Assembly: GCA_024640955.1 (NCBI GenBank) | Contig: JAHEDZ010000042.1 | Location: 121,435-160,201 of the forward strand | Direction of reading: 5' to 3' | DNA from: Oceanospirillaceae bacterium | GTDB taxonomy: Bacteria; Pseudomonadota; Gammaproteobacteria; Pseudomonadales; Balneatricaceae | Length of the DNA stretch: 38,767 nucleotides | In this document: positions 8,092 through 17,967 of the stretch, in pieces | Numbering within the stretch: position 1 is the first letter of the stretch | Layout: every line of letters begins with the position of its first letter | Notes under the pieces: model-generated | Seen by the model: only the letters and a program-made list of their open reading frames with translations | Told to the model about the DNA's origin: nothing | The model's database searches: none | Made by a program: the position numbers and the translations under genes

Positions 8092-9390
8092 ATGTACATG
8101 TATGATGATCTAGTAAAACGCCGTAATGACCCGGTTCGCGTGGGACTTATTGGCGCTGGCAAGTTTGGTTCGATGTTTCTGAGCCAAGTTCCAACATCCG
8201 AGGGATTGTGTGTACACGGCATTGCTGATCTAGATCCTGAGCGTGCAAAAGCGGCTTGTCGTAATGTCGGCTGGAGCGAAGAGCTGATCGCACAGACCAA
8301 GTTCTACCCTAGTACCCAAGCTATGATCGAAGCAGGTGGCGTTGAAGTTCTGGTTGAAGCGACGGGCAACCCAATCGCCGGTATCGCGCACGCTAAGATG
8401 GCCATCGCTAGCAAGACACACATCGTTATGGTGAACGTTGAAGCCGACGTGCTAGCGGGCGGCATACTTGCTCAAGAGGCTCGCGAAGCCGGCATTGTCT
8501 ACTCGATGGCGTACGGTGACCAACCTGCACTCACCATCGAGATGGTTGAATGGGCACGCTCAAACGGCTTCAAGGTCGTTGCTGCAGGCAAGGGCACCAA
8601 ATACCTGCCCGAGTACCACTACTCGACCCCAGACACGATCTGGGATCACTACGGACTCACGCCTGAGCAGGCAGCCGAAGCCGGTATGAACTCACAGATG
8701 TTCAACTCATTCCTCGACGGCACCAAGTCTGCACTTGAGATGGCTGCCATATCCAACGGCACCGGCCTCAAAGCGCCCGAAGATGGTCTCTCATTTCCAC
8801 CTGCCGGTATGGATGATCTCGCTCATGTACTGCGACCGAAATCGGTCGGTGGACAATTAGATGACTCAGGCATGGTCGAAGTGGTCACTTCAATCGAGCG
8901 CGATAGCCGCCCGGTCTACCGTGATCTGCGCTGGGGCGTCTACGTGGTTATCGAAGCGCCTAACGATTATGCCGCGGCCTGTTTTAAACAGTACGGTATG
9001 AACACCGACTCTACCGGTCGCTTCTCAGCGATGTACAAACCCTTCCACCTGATCGGACTTGAACTCAATACTTCAATACTCTCGGCAGCACTGCTCGGCA
9101 AACCAACTGGCTCAACCCAATCATTCAATGCTGACGTTGTTGCTACGGCTAAACGCGACCTCAGAGCGGGCGAGATGCTTGATGGCGAAGGTGGTTTCAC
9201 TGTCTACGGCAAGCTGATGCCGGCTACACGGTCGCTCGCTATTGGCGGTTTACCGATCGGTTTGGCGCATCGCGTTAAACTGGTGAATGATATTGCCAAA
9301 GATCAGCAGGTGCGCTGGGAGGATGTCGAGATCGATATGAGCAGCCAAGCTGTGCAAGTACGCAAACAGATGGAGGATGCAGCGCGATAG
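8092..9390 (+). CDS. NAD(P)-binding homoserine-dehydrogenase-like protein with C-terminal SAF domain (COG4091 type)
   Basis: Protein of 432 aa. The N-terminus carries a Rossmann fold with GLIGAGKFG (about residues 19-27), then LVEATGNPIAG and an NVEADVLAG region like a homoserine-dehydrogenase NAD domain. The C-terminal 80 residues form a SAF-like domain (VVATAKRDLRAGEMLDG, then KLVNDIAKDQQVRW). Family members are predicted oxidoreductases next to varied catabolic genes, and the true reaction is mostly unassigned. AAGGAA lies 8 bases before the ATG; a second ATG two codons in is possible. The tight coupling to the PhyH oxygenase suggests that one enzyme oxidises the product of the other. That is inference. 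Confidence 0.8.
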   Translation: MYMYDDLVKRRNDPVRVGLIGAGKFGSMFLSQVPTSEGLCVHGIADLDPERAKAACRNVGWSEELIAQTKFYPSTQAMIEAGGVEVLVEATGNPIAGIAHAKMAIASKTHIVMVNVEADVLAGGILAQEAREAGIVYSMAYGDQPALTIEMVEWARSNGFKVVAAGKGTKYLPEYHYSTPDTIWDHYGLTPEQAAEAGMNSQMFNSFLDGTKSALEMAAISNGTGLKAPEDGLSFPPAGMDDLAHVLRPKSVGGQLDDSGMVEVVTSIERDSRPVYRDLRWGVYVVIEAPNDYAAACFKQYGMNTDSTGRFSAMYKPFHLIGLELNTSILSAALLGKPTGSTQSFNADVVATAKRDLRAGEMLDGEGGFTVYGKLMPATRSLAIGGLPIGLAHRVKLVNDIAKDQQVRWEDVEIDMSSQAVQVRKQMEDAAR

Positions 9391-9422
9391 CGGTACAAAC
9401 ACGATATGCACAGGCCGCTGTA

Positions 9423-10304
9423 TTGCGCTGGGTTGAAACGGACCAGTACGCAGCACAACTTCAGCATACGGCCCCTACCCTTTTATGGCTTTTGATCGGC
9501 CGCCAGCAGTTGGTGGGCTGGCCAGACCGGCATGTCCGCCAGCTGCTGAAATCATCGCGCACACATATTCTCAGCGCAGTCTGTGGCGTCGGTTACCGAT
9601 CCGCCATCAGATGGCTTACTCGGCTAGAGCTAACCAGCTATAACCTCGATGAGTTCAACACGCTGATCAATGGCTTGCGGGCAGAGATGCACCGCAGCCC
9701 CTGGGCACAGGGTGAACACATACCGATCCACTGGGTAGGCGCGGCACTGGAACATCTTGAGATTCAATCAACACGCGCGTTTAAGGCTTACTGCGTTCAA
9801 ACCCAATCTGATAGCGCGAGTTTCCAAGACCAACTGAGACAACAGGGAAGATTCTGGAGAGATGCGCTAAAAGTTGCCGAAGTGTTGGGAATCAAAGATG
9901 CACAGGTTGCCCTCAAGCGAAGCAGAGATTTCGCTGCTGTCAGACGCCTACATGACCGCTGGACAGACCGCTTGAATCAACGCCAAGCTCAGGTGGTGAG
10001 CGGTCAGACGCTCTTCCCTCCTCCCCCTGTTCCCGGAACCGACAAGATACACCCCATCACCTCCTTGGAAGACCTGCAGGCTGAGGGTCGGCTGATGCAT
10101 CACTGTATCACCGTATATCAGCCAAAGATTTTGGCACGAGAAAGTTACATCTACAGAATGCTCGAGCCCGAACGGGCAACGATCGAACTCAGAATAGAGG
10201 GCAATGCGATAACAGTGGGCCAAATATCACTCGCCTATAACGCCCTACCGAGTGACGCCACCAAAGAGGCTGTCTTGGCCTGGCGTGATTCACTCCATCG
10301 GTAA
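9423..10304 (+). CDS. PcfJ-domain protein, possibly N-terminally shortened
   Basis: Protein of 293 aa whose C-terminal third matches the PcfJ-like domain: FPPPPVPGTDKIHPITSLEDLQAEG, then MHHC, SYIYRM, RATIELR and QISLAYN. The N-terminal two-thirds is helical without a known motif. PcfJ-like proteins occur on plasmids, phages and in chromosomal islands; the function is unknown. The only start in frame is TTG, without a convincing Shine-Dalgarno. The frame stays open back into the preceding gene with no ATG or GTG in the stretch checked, so the original start may have been lost. It lies in a stretch with a gene remnant and a repeat, which fits an eroding accessory locus. Confidence 0.6.
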   Translation: MRWVETDQYAAQLQHTAPTLLWLLIGRQQLVGWPDRHVRQLLKSSRTHILSAVCGVGYRSAIRWLTRLELTSYNLDEFNTLINGLRAEMHRSPWAQGEHIPIHWVGAALEHLEIQSTRAFKAYCVQTQSDSASFQDQLRQQGRFWRDALKVAEVLGIKDAQVALKRSRDFAAVRRLHDRWTDRLNQRQAQVVSGQTLFPPPPVPGTDKIHPITSLEDLQAEGRLMHHCITVYQPKILARESYIYRMLEPERATIELRIEGNAITVGQISLAYNALPSDATKEAVLAWRDSLHR

Positions 10305-10325
10305 CAGGATCCCAGTGGTTTTTAA

Positions 10326-10490
10326 GACGCGCTAGATGACGCTCAATTCCTACTCGACTTTTTCTCTGAGGAGATTGGCGGCTACTTCTACAACCGGGGA
10401 CTGTATGACGCCCAAAGTGTTTTAGAACAGCGCATCGAAAGTTTAAACGAAGCGATCTTTGAACTCGAAAAACCGACCGGGATCAGATAG
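10326..10490 (+). pseudogene. DUF2164 remnant (C-terminal part)
   Basis: The frame encodes 54 residues ending at TAG, with DFFSEEIGGYFYNRGLYDAQ and a following Glu/Leu-rich helix (LEQRIESLNEAIFELEK). This is the C-terminal core of the small DUF2164 family. An in-frame TAA lies directly upstream, there is no start codon, and the usual N-terminal 20-30 residues are missing, their place being taken by the end of the PcfJ-domain gene. It is therefore a truncated, probably dead copy. Confidence 0.65.
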
Positions 10491-10719
10491 GGTCGAGGGC
10501 AAGCTGACACTCAGGCCCACCTCGATCGATTGCTCGTGAGCGCGAAGATCGGTGTCTTTGTTCATCTCATGACCTCTGGCCTGCTTAGCTGTTTATAGAA
10601 TTGCAACTGACAAGACACTCGAGCCTCTGTAGGAGTGCTGTACGGAAAGCGTATTGAGCGACCTTTAGCGCCAAAATTTGTCGCGAAATAGCTCTACGCG
10701 CCGCATCGCTCCAACAAAA
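10491..10719. other. Intergenic stretch with one copy of an interspersed repeat
   Basis: No convincing gene is seen here. Positions 10627-10662 match 29905-29940 in 30 of 36 bases. The rest is unassigned. A 40-codon minus-strand frame starting near 10566 runs into the DUF2164 remnant and is treated as chance. Confidence 0.5.
10627..10662 (+). repeat. Interspersed repeat, copy 1
   Basis: Begins CTGTAGGAGTGCTGTAC and ends AAGCGTATTGAGCGAC. It aligns without gaps to a second copy near 29.9 kb with 6 mismatches. The CTGTAGGAG opening is like the ends of REP-type elements in pseudomonads, but no full REP structure was established. Confidence 0.5.
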
Positions 10720-10751
10720 AAGGACCTACCGGTCGAAACCAATAAGTCCTT
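10715..10751 (-). terminator. Rho-independent terminator after tRNA-Ile
   Basis: On the minus strand AAGGACTTATTGGT, loop TTCG, ACCGGTAGGTCCTT forms a 14-bp stem (with G-T wobbles) closed by a UUCG tetraloop and followed by TTTTT. It begins 8 bases after the tRNA 3' end and would end transcription of the tRNA and perhaps of rpoD. Confidence 0.85.
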
Positions 10752-10759
10752 GATATAAA

Positions 10760-10836
10760 TGGTGGGCCCAGCAGGACTTGAACCTGCGACCGATCGATTA
10801 TGAGTCGAGCGCTCTAACCAACTGAGCTATGGGCCC
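10760..10836 (-). tRNA. tRNA-Ile (CAT anticodon, lysidine-modified type)
   Basis: A 77-nt cloverleaf reads on the minus strand with acceptor GGGCCCA, a D-loop containing AGCTCAGTTGGTTAGAGC, anticodon loop CTCATAA, T-arm GGTTCAAGTCC and an encoded 3' CCA. The anticodon is CAT. The GACTCATAATC anticodon stem-loop is that of tRNA-Ile2, which reads AUA after TilS converts C34 to lysidine, rather than of elongator or initiator Met tRNA. Its place directly after rpoD is a familiar gammaproteobacterial arrangement. Confidence 0.9.
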
Positions 10837-10900
10837 GCAAAAACGGTGCCCATCATACCCATGTATGACGGGCGTAACAAGATGAAAAATCTAGGATTTT

Positions 10901-12739
<1,839 letters not shown>

Positions 12740-12788
12740 ACGTTTCCTATGAAAATCCACGGTGGATGTTCAAAAAATCAAGCGCTCA

Positions 12789-12818
12789 ATTATAACAAAA
12801 GTGACATTTGTGCGCCAA
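12789..12818 (-). promoter_or_regulatory. Candidate sigma-70 promoter of rpoD
   Basis: On the minus strand there is a -10 TATAAT (six of six) and a -35 TTGGCG with an 18-base spacer. It lies in the 189-base gap between dnaG and rpoD, about 50 bases upstream of the rpoD start. This suggests that rpoD has its own promoter besides read-through from rpsU-dnaG. Confidence 0.5.
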
Positions 12819-12928
12819 CTTCAGTGCGATCGCTTCTCACTCGGATTTTCTAGAGCGAACAACTGCACTTGACGTCATAAACTCGCTACTAAATGTAGTT
12901 CATAATCCCCAGTCTCGCACAAATTTAC

Positions 12929-14902
12929 CTACTTCTTGTTTGCCGACAGCAGAAGGGTTTGAAGCCTCTGTTTCTCGGCATCTGTAAGCGGCCTTTCGCG
13001 CGACCAGGTTTTAAGTTGTTCCAGCTCAGATTTGAGTTTGCGCTCCATAAGGCGCGACATCGCATCACTGAGCAGTTTCTCGGCATCCACGCTCTCAAGT
13101 AGCGGATCCAAGTGCGATATCTCATTAAGAACCAACAGGCCAGGTGCTTTGGTTGCATCCTGCTCCCAATCAAACATCAGTGTGCCAAAGCTACGCTCCT
13201 TATCCTCTTGAAAATACTCCAAGAGATCGCTCAGCAGCTCAATATTTGGGCCCTGAACGCCTTCCAACTCCTCAGCTTTGAAGGTCAAACGTGCCAACCC
13301 AGGGCGATGTAATACAATCGAGATCGCACTGGCGATAAGATCGATACGCGCACCGCTCTGATTTGCCGGGCGCTCTGAGCGTCGCTTCGGTGCACCGCCT
13401 GAAAAAGGGGCCTCTGAGCGCGAGCGATCAGAGAAATCCGAAAAATTATTAGTCTCTGCATAGTCGGCCGGATAGTCAGCAGACTCATAGCCCGCCGCAG
13501 AATAGTTATCCGGCATCGGTACTCTAGAGTACTGATCAGCCTGCACCTCTCCCCTAGGTTTAGGACGCGGGGCCTGACTCAACTGAGGAGCTACCTTGGA
13601 CTGCAGGGCAACCACCGAGTTAATCTGTTCCATCGTTAATCCGGTCATATCAGAGATGCGATCGAGCATCATCTGCTGCAACACTGACGGCTGCATAGAT
13701 TGCAGAAGAGGTAGCGCCTGAGTACAGAACTGTGCTTTCGCATCCATGCTCACCAGATCTAATCCCTCTGAAAGCGCTTTGAAGAAGTACTCGCTGAAAG
13801 GCAACGCCTCGTTGACACGCTCGTTGAACGCTTCAAGCCCCTCAGCTCGAATCAGTGTATCCGGGTCCTCGCCCTCTGGCAGGAATAGAAAACGCGCCAT
13901 CAGACCATCACGCATCACTGGCATGGCGTTATCAAGCGCGCGCTTCGCCGCTTTCCGACCGGCTAAGTCACCGTCAAAACAGAAGATCACTTCCGGGACA
14001 ACTTTAAAAATGCGCTCGAGGTGGGATTCAGTACAGGCGGTACCGAGCGTTGCAACCGACCAATCCAGTCCGTGTTGCGCCAGGCTCACCACGTCCATAT
14101 AGCCCTCAACCACCATCAACCGCGTGAGGCTCCCTTTGCTTTGGCGCGCCTCCCAAAGACCGTAGAGTTCCCTGCCCTTATGGAAAGTTTCTGTCTCTGG
14201 CGAGTTTAAGTACTTGGGTTTCTCATCGGTGAGAACGCGCCCACCAAAAGCGATGGTTCGTCCACGTACATCACGGATAGGAAACATGATTCGATCGCGG
14301 AAACGGTCATATTTGCGGCCGCGATCTTCATTCTCGATCAGCAGCCCAGACTTCAACAACAGAGCTTCGGCATCACTGCGCTCGGAAGAGATAGCACTCA
14401 GCAAGTTATCCCACCCGGGCGGTGCAAAACCAAGACCAAAGCGTTTAGCGATGCCACCGGACAATCCTCGCCCTTTCAGATAAACAACCGCTTTCTGCTT
14501 TTCAGGGTGCTGGCGTAACTGCGCCTGAAAGAAAGCACTCGCCTGTTCGAGCACATCGTACTGCTGCTTAACGCGCTTCTCGCGCTCGATATCGCGCCCA
14601 CGATCATGCTCACGCGGCACCTCAAGACCCAAGCCTTTTGCTAGCTCTTCAACCGCTTCGGGAAAGCTGCAGTGCTCGAAATCCATCACAAAACCAAGAG
14701 CGTTACCGCCGGCACCACAGCCAAAACAGTAGTAAAACTGCTTATCGGGGTTGACCGAAAACGAGGGGGATTTCTCTTTGTGAAAAGGGCAAAGAGCCGA
14801 GTAGTTCTTACCGGTCTTCTTAAGTTTGATACGAGCGTCGATTACATCAATAATGTTAACGCGCGCTAACAGGTCGTCAATAAAGTGCTGTGGTATCGCC
14901 AT
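12929..14902 (-). CDS. dnaG: DNA primase DnaG
   Basis: Primase of 657 aa that makes RNA primers at the replication fork. The N-terminal CHC2-type zinc-binding domain has C38, H41, C59 and C62 (CPFH, CFGC). The core carries the TOPRIM motifs VVEGYMDVV and FDGDLAGRKAA, with GRFIAFGGR-like RTIAFGGRVL before them. The C-terminal DnaB-interaction domain is about the last 130 residues. A low-complexity linker (PKPRGEVQADQYSR to SGGAPKRRSER) separates core and C-terminal domain. It sits between yqeY and rpoD in the classic order. Confidence 0.98.
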   Translation of the reverse strand: MAIPQHFIDDLLARVNIIDVIDARIKLKKTGKNYSALCPFHKEKSPSFSVNPDKQFYYCFGCGAGGNALGFVMDFEHCSFPEAVEELAKGLGLEVPREHDRGRDIEREKRVKQQYDVLEQASAFFQAQLRQHPEKQKAVVYLKGRGLSGGIAKRFGLGFAPPGWDNLLSAISSERSDAEALLLKSGLLIENEDRGRKYDRFRDRIMFPIRDVRGRTIAFGGRVLTDEKPKYLNSPETETFHKGRELYGLWEARQSKGSLTRLMVVEGYMDVVSLAQHGLDWSVATLGTACTESHLERIFKVVPEVIFCFDGDLAGRKAAKRALDNAMPVMRDGLMARFLFLPEGEDPDTLIRAEGLEAFNERVNEALPFSEYFFKALSEGLDLVSMDAKAQFCTQALPLLQSMQPSVLQQMMLDRISDMTGLTMEQINSVVALQSKVAPQLSQAPRPKPRGEVQADQYSRVPMPDNYSAAGYESADYPADYAETNNFSDFSDRSRSEAPFSGGAPKRRSERPANQSGARIDLIASAISIVLHRPGLARLTFKAEELEGVQGPNIELLSDLLEYFQEDKERSFGTLMFDWEQDATKAPGLLVLNEISHLDPLLESVDAEKLLSDAMSRLMERKLKSELEQLKTWSRERPLTDAEKQRLQTLLLSANKK

Positions 14903-14938
14903 CTGCTACTTCGCTGTTCTGTGTCAGCGAAGACGCTA

Positions 14939-15382
14939 TCAGAGCTTCGCTTTGACCTGTTTGGAGACGTTGCCCATGTCTGCACGGCCCTGAAGCTGCG
15001 GTTTGATGATCGCCATTACTTGACCCATCGCCTGCATTCCAGTCGCGCCAGTTTCGGCAATCGCTGCATCTATAATCTGATTTACTTCATCATCACTGAG
15101 AGGCTGCGGCAAGAAAGTTTTAATCACCTCCGTCTCTTGCTGCTCCTTATCAGCCAGTTCCGGGCGCTCAGCCGCCAGGTACTGGGCAATCGAATCCTTA
15201 CGTTGCTTAATCATCTTATCAAGCACTGCAAGTACACGTGCATCATCCAACTCAATGCGCTCATCCACTTCGATACGTTTGAGCTCAGCGAGCATCAAAC
15301 GGATAGTGCCGAGGCGCGCTTTATCCTTGGCGCGCATCGCATCTTTCATCTGTTCAGTTATCTGGTCTTTAATTGCCGACAT
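14939..15382 (-). CDS. yqeY: GatB/YqeY domain protein
   Basis: Soluble protein of 147 aa, entirely made of the GatB/YqeY domain: MSAIKDQITEQMKDAMRAKDK, LGTIRLMLAELKRIEVDER, then IAQYLAAERPELADKEQ and a C-terminal GQVMAIIKPQLQGRADM. It resembles the tail of the GatB amidotransferase subunit, which binds tRNA; the role of the free-standing protein is not firmly known. The start MSAIK fits the family. The frame stays open 15 codons further upstream, but that stretch is not conserved in style. It lies between rpsU and dnaG, as in many gammaproteobacteria. Confidence 0.92.
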   Translation of the reverse strand: MSAIKDQITEQMKDAMRAKDKARLGTIRLMLAELKRIEVDERIELDDARVLAVLDKMIKQRKDSIAQYLAAERPELADKEQQETEVIKTFLPQPLSDDEVNQIIDAAIAETGATGMQAMGQVMAIIKPQLQGRADMGNVSKQVKAKL

Positions 15383-15457
15383 CTGAGATGACCTAATCGT
15401 TGGACACGTGTGCGAGTTCGACTGCAAGGAACTCTGTACGCGTCTCTGCGTTAATAC

Positions 15458-15673
15458 TTAGTAGAGACGTACACGGCGAGCGTTTTCACGCTGCAGCTTC
15501 TTAGCGTGACGCTTTACAGCAGCAGCTGCAGCACGCTTACGAGCAGTGGTTGGCTTTTCGTATGCTTCACGCTTACGTACTTCAGCCAGGATACCGGCTT
15601 TTTCGCAAGAACGTTTGAAGCGACGCAGTGCAACGTCAAATGGCTCGTTATCTTTTACTTTAACGGCAGGCAT
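15458..15673 (-). CDS. rpsU: 30S ribosomal protein S21
   Basis: Protein of 71 aa, full length for the family, with the typical start [21 protein letters not shown] and a very basic C-terminus ending RVRLY. It acts in 30S subunit function and initiation. It is first in the rpsU-yqeY-dnaG-rpoD block and divergent from tsaD. A promoter and a hairpin lie at the very start of its leader. Confidence 0.98.
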   Translation of the reverse strand: MPAVKVKDNEPFDVALRRFKRSCEKAGILAEVRKREAYEKPTTARKRAAAAAVKRHAKKLQRENARRVRLY

Positions 15674-15707
15674 TGTTTCTATTACCTTGATTAGTTGACT
15701 TAATAAA

Positions 15708-15730
15708 CCTTGGGAGCAAAAACTCCAAGG
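15708..15730 (-). promoter_or_regulatory. Stem-loop at the 5' end of the rpsU transcript
   Basis: On the minus strand CCTTGGAG, loop TTTTTG, CTCCCAAGG forms an 8-bp stem with one bulged base. The promoter predicted just upstream places the transcription start at its first base. It may protect the RNA 5' end or act as an attenuator; the following T-rich stretch (TTTATT) is short for a terminator. Confidence 0.5.
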
Positions 15731-15737
15731 GCGCCAT

Positions 15738-15766
15738 ATGATATAGATGCTCCGCTAACCTGTAAA
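15738..15766 (-). promoter_or_regulatory. Sigma-70 promoter of rpsU-yqeY-dnaG
   Basis: On the minus strand -35 TTTACA and -10 TATCAT are separated by exactly 17 bases; each differs from consensus at one position. The predicted start is near 15731, giving a leader of about 57 bases before the rpsU ATG. Confidence 0.65.
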
Positions 15767-15859
15767 GCCCACCCAACCGCTTTTTAACGGTTTAACCGCC
15801 GCGCCAATTATTCGATAATAGCCAACCATAACCCACCTGACTTGAGAGCGTTGCACACT

Positions 15860-16924
15860 ATGCTTGTACTCGGTATCGAGACCTCCTGCGATGAGACCGG
15901 CGTCGCACTTTATGACAGCGAAAAAGGGCTGCTCGGTGATGCCTTATATAGCCAAGTAAAGATGCATGCAGAATATGGCGGCGTCGTACCCGAACTAGCG
16001 TCCCGTGATCACGTGCGCAAACTGATTCCGCTGATACGCGAAGTCTGCCAACAAGCAGACCTTCAACTGAGCGATCTGGATGCGGTGGCGTACACCTCTG
16101 GACCCGGACTAATCGGCGCTCTAATGGTTGGCGCCTCAACCGGACGTGCCCTAGCGCTTGCGTTAGGCATTCCAGCTATCGGGGTACACCATATGGAGGG
16201 CCACCTTCTCGCCCCCATGCTGGAGGAGTCACCGCCATCATTCCCATTTGTTGCCCTGCTGGTCTCGGGCGGTCACACACAGCTAGTGCGTGTCGATGGC
16301 ATTGGTGAATATGAACTTCTAGGTGAATCACTCGACGATGCCGCGGGCGAAGCCTTCGATAAGGCCGCGAAGATGATGGGCATGGACTACCCTGGCGGGC
16401 CGCTCATTGCCAAAGCAGCGCAGACCGGAGATAGCTCCGCCTACAAATTCCCACGCCCCATGACCGACCGACCCGGCCTAGACTTTAGCTTCTCCGGCCT
16501 AAAGACTTTCACACTCAACACAGTTGAAGCTGCTAAAGATGATGAGGGCAAGCTCGATCCACAGACACTGAGTAATATTGCAGCCGCATTTGAGGACGCT
16601 GTAGTCGATACGCTTGCCATCAAATGTAAACGCGCACTACAACACACCGGCTTCAAACAGCTCGTTATTGCTGGAGGTGTCAGTGCCAACCGTAAGCTGC
16701 GAGAGAAGCTTGATGAGATTGTCCGTAAAGAGCGCTCCGGGCTATTCTACGCTCGTCCGGCTTTTTGTACCGACAACGGTGCGATGATCGCCTACGCCGG
16801 CTGCCAACGCCTGATGGCTGGAGAATCAACCGGTCTAGCAATTCAGACGCGCCCCCGCTGGCCGATGGATACGCTACACCCTCTCGGCAGCGAGCAGCCT
16901 GAGGGGGGCGCACAGCGTGGATAA
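15860..16924 (+). CDS. tsaD: tRNA N6-threonylcarbamoyladenosine transferase TsaD
   Basis: Protein of 354 aa that transfers the threonylcarbamoyl group to A37 of ANN-decoding tRNAs together with TsaB and TsaE. Features are [17 protein letters not shown] at the start, the metal-binding HHMEGH motif near 110, the ASKH-fold nucleotide motifs VSGGHTQLV and [10 protein letters not shown], and [10 protein letters not shown]. The ATG start fits the family; a TTG six codons earlier is not needed. The stop overlaps the folB start by 8 bases. It is divergent from rpsU, the standard gammaproteobacterial layout. Confidence 0.97.
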   Translation: MLVLGIETSCDETGVALYDSEKGLLGDALYSQVKMHAEYGGVVPELASRDHVRKLIPLIREVCQQADLQLSDLDAVAYTSGPGLIGALMVGASTGRALALALGIPAIGVHHMEGHLLAPMLEESPPSFPFVALLVSGGHTQLVRVDGIGEYELLGESLDDAAGEAFDKAAKMMGMDYPGGPLIAKAAQTGDSSAYKFPRPMTDRPGLDFSFSGLKTFTLNTVEAAKDDEGKLDPQTLSNIAAAFEDAVVDTLAIKCKRALQHTGFKQLVIAGGVSANRKLREKLDEIVRKERSGLFYARPAFCTDNGAMIAYAGCQRLMAGESTGLAIQTRPRWPMDTLHPLGSEQPEGGAQRG

Positions 16925-17273
16925 GATCTTTATTAACCAACTCTGCTTCGATTGCATCATCGGTATCTATGCACGTGAGCGGGTTGAACCCCAACCTCTC
17001 TTGATCGATTTGGAGATGGCCTGCGACATCCGCCCCGCGGCAGAGAATAACGACCTAAATGCGTCTCTGAACTACGCAGCGATCAGCGACTCAATCATTA
17101 GCTTCTGCCAACAGGCGCAAGCGGAGTTACTTGAGACTCTAGCTGAACAGCTCTGGGCTCATCTTAAGTCCGAGTTTGGCATCTCGGGTATCAAACTGAC
17201 GATTCATAAACCTAACGCCGTTCCGGAAGCGAACTCCGTTGGTGTTTCGATTGTGCGTGGTGAATTTAGCTGA
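16917..17273 (+). CDS. folB: Dihydroneopterin aldolase FolB
   Basis: Folate-pathway enzyme of 118 aa that cleaves 7,8-dihydroneopterin to 6-hydroxymethyl-dihydropterin and glycolaldehyde. The family signature [21 protein letters not shown] is at the N-terminus, ALNYAAISD-like [11 protein letters not shown] in the middle, and the conserved Lys lies in [12 protein letters not shown]. The start is GTG inside the end of tsaD. The stop shares a base with the folK ATG, so the three genes are translationally coupled. Confidence 0.95.
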   Translation: MDKIFINQLCFDCIIGIYARERVEPQPLLIDLEMACDIRPAAENNDLNASLNYAAISDSIISFCQQAQAELLETLAEQLWAHLKSEFGISGIKLTIHKPNAVPEANSVGVSIVRGEFS

Positions 17274-17752
17274 TGGCCCAAATACTGCTCGGGCTTGGTA
17301 GCAATTTTGACCCCCGAACGCGGCTTCAGAACGCCCTGGATGCACTGCATCAAAGTTTCGAGTCGGTTAGCGAATCACCCTGGTTTGAAAGCCACGCCCT
17401 TCGAGGTGGGGCCAACTATCTGAACCTAGTTGTGAGCGCACAAACTCAGCTATCAATCGAAGCAGTACGCACCTTGCTGCATCAGATCGAGGATCAAAAC
17501 GGGCGTCAGCGCGATAATGAAGCGAGCGGCTGCGCACTCGATATCGATCTTCTCTGCTTCGATCAACAGGTGATCAGCACTGCAGACTATCACCTACCCA
17601 GAGCCGACCTCACAGAGCACGCTCACGTGCTCTGGCCGATGGCAGAACTCTGCCCCGAAGGGGTTCACCCTGAATCAGGAACCACCTATCGCCAGCTTTG
17701 GCTGCAACGCAAAGAGTCTCTTCTCAAGGATCAAACACTCTGGCCGATCTAA
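17273..17752 (+). CDS. folK: 2-amino-4-hydroxy-6-hydroxymethyldihydropteridine pyrophosphokinase FolK
   Basis: Enzyme of 159 aa that transfers pyrophosphate from ATP to 6-hydroxymethyl-dihydropterin, the step after FolB. Motifs are ILLGLGSNFDPR at the N-terminus, WFESHALRGGANYLNLVV, and the catalytic acidic pair in ALDIDLLCFD. The usual PR-x-LDIDLL arginine position reads GCALDIDLL, a small departure from the family pattern. No clear terminator follows it. Confidence 0.93.
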   Translation: MAQILLGLGSNFDPRTRLQNALDALHQSFESVSESPWFESHALRGGANYLNLVVSAQTQLSIEAVRTLLHQIEDQNGRQRDNEASGCALDIDLLCFDQQVISTADYHLPRADLTEHAHVLWPMAELCPEGVHPESGTTYRQLWLQRKESLLKDQTLWPI

Positions 17753-17896
17753 AGGCTTCTCATTTCTGAAAAATACCTAGACGAGAGTGGTGTTCAATTA
17801 CTCATAAAGAGTGTGTTATAAATTAACAACTAAGTGCTATATAGACTGTAATCTAGCAGTGACAACTGACACCGCATTAGTGATCTGTAGCCAAAA

Positions 17897-17952
17897 AGCA
17901 GTTAGCTAAATGCTGCTCAACAAATTCAGCTGACTAAAAAGCAGCTAAGTAG
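17897..17952. promoter_or_regulatory. Palindrome and direct repeats upstream of mrp operon
   Basis: Between folK and mrpA, AGCAG (17897-17901) and CTGCT (17913-17917) bracket an inner TTAGCTAA. A second AAAAAGCAGCTAA lies at 17936-17948, repeating the AAAAAGCAG that begins the first palindrome about 43 bases earlier. This looks like a regulator site pair, but the regulator is unknown. Confidence 0.35.
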
Positions 17953-17967
17953 TAAGGGTGCCTACGC

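Noticed and set aside
10447-10569. 40-codon minus-strand frame starting MNKDTDLRAHEQ
   Set aside because: It is short, its second half is the antisense of the DUF2164 remnant, and no homologue is recognised.
10760-10836. tRNA-Met reading of the CAT anticodon
   Set aside because: The anticodon stem-loop and overall sequence are those of tRNA-Ile2, and it lacks initiator features such as the GGG/CCC stem next to the anticodon.
14885-15391. 168-codon plus-strand open frame
   Set aside because: It is antisense to yqeY and the dnaG start, lacks any family motif, and both minus-strand genes are certain.
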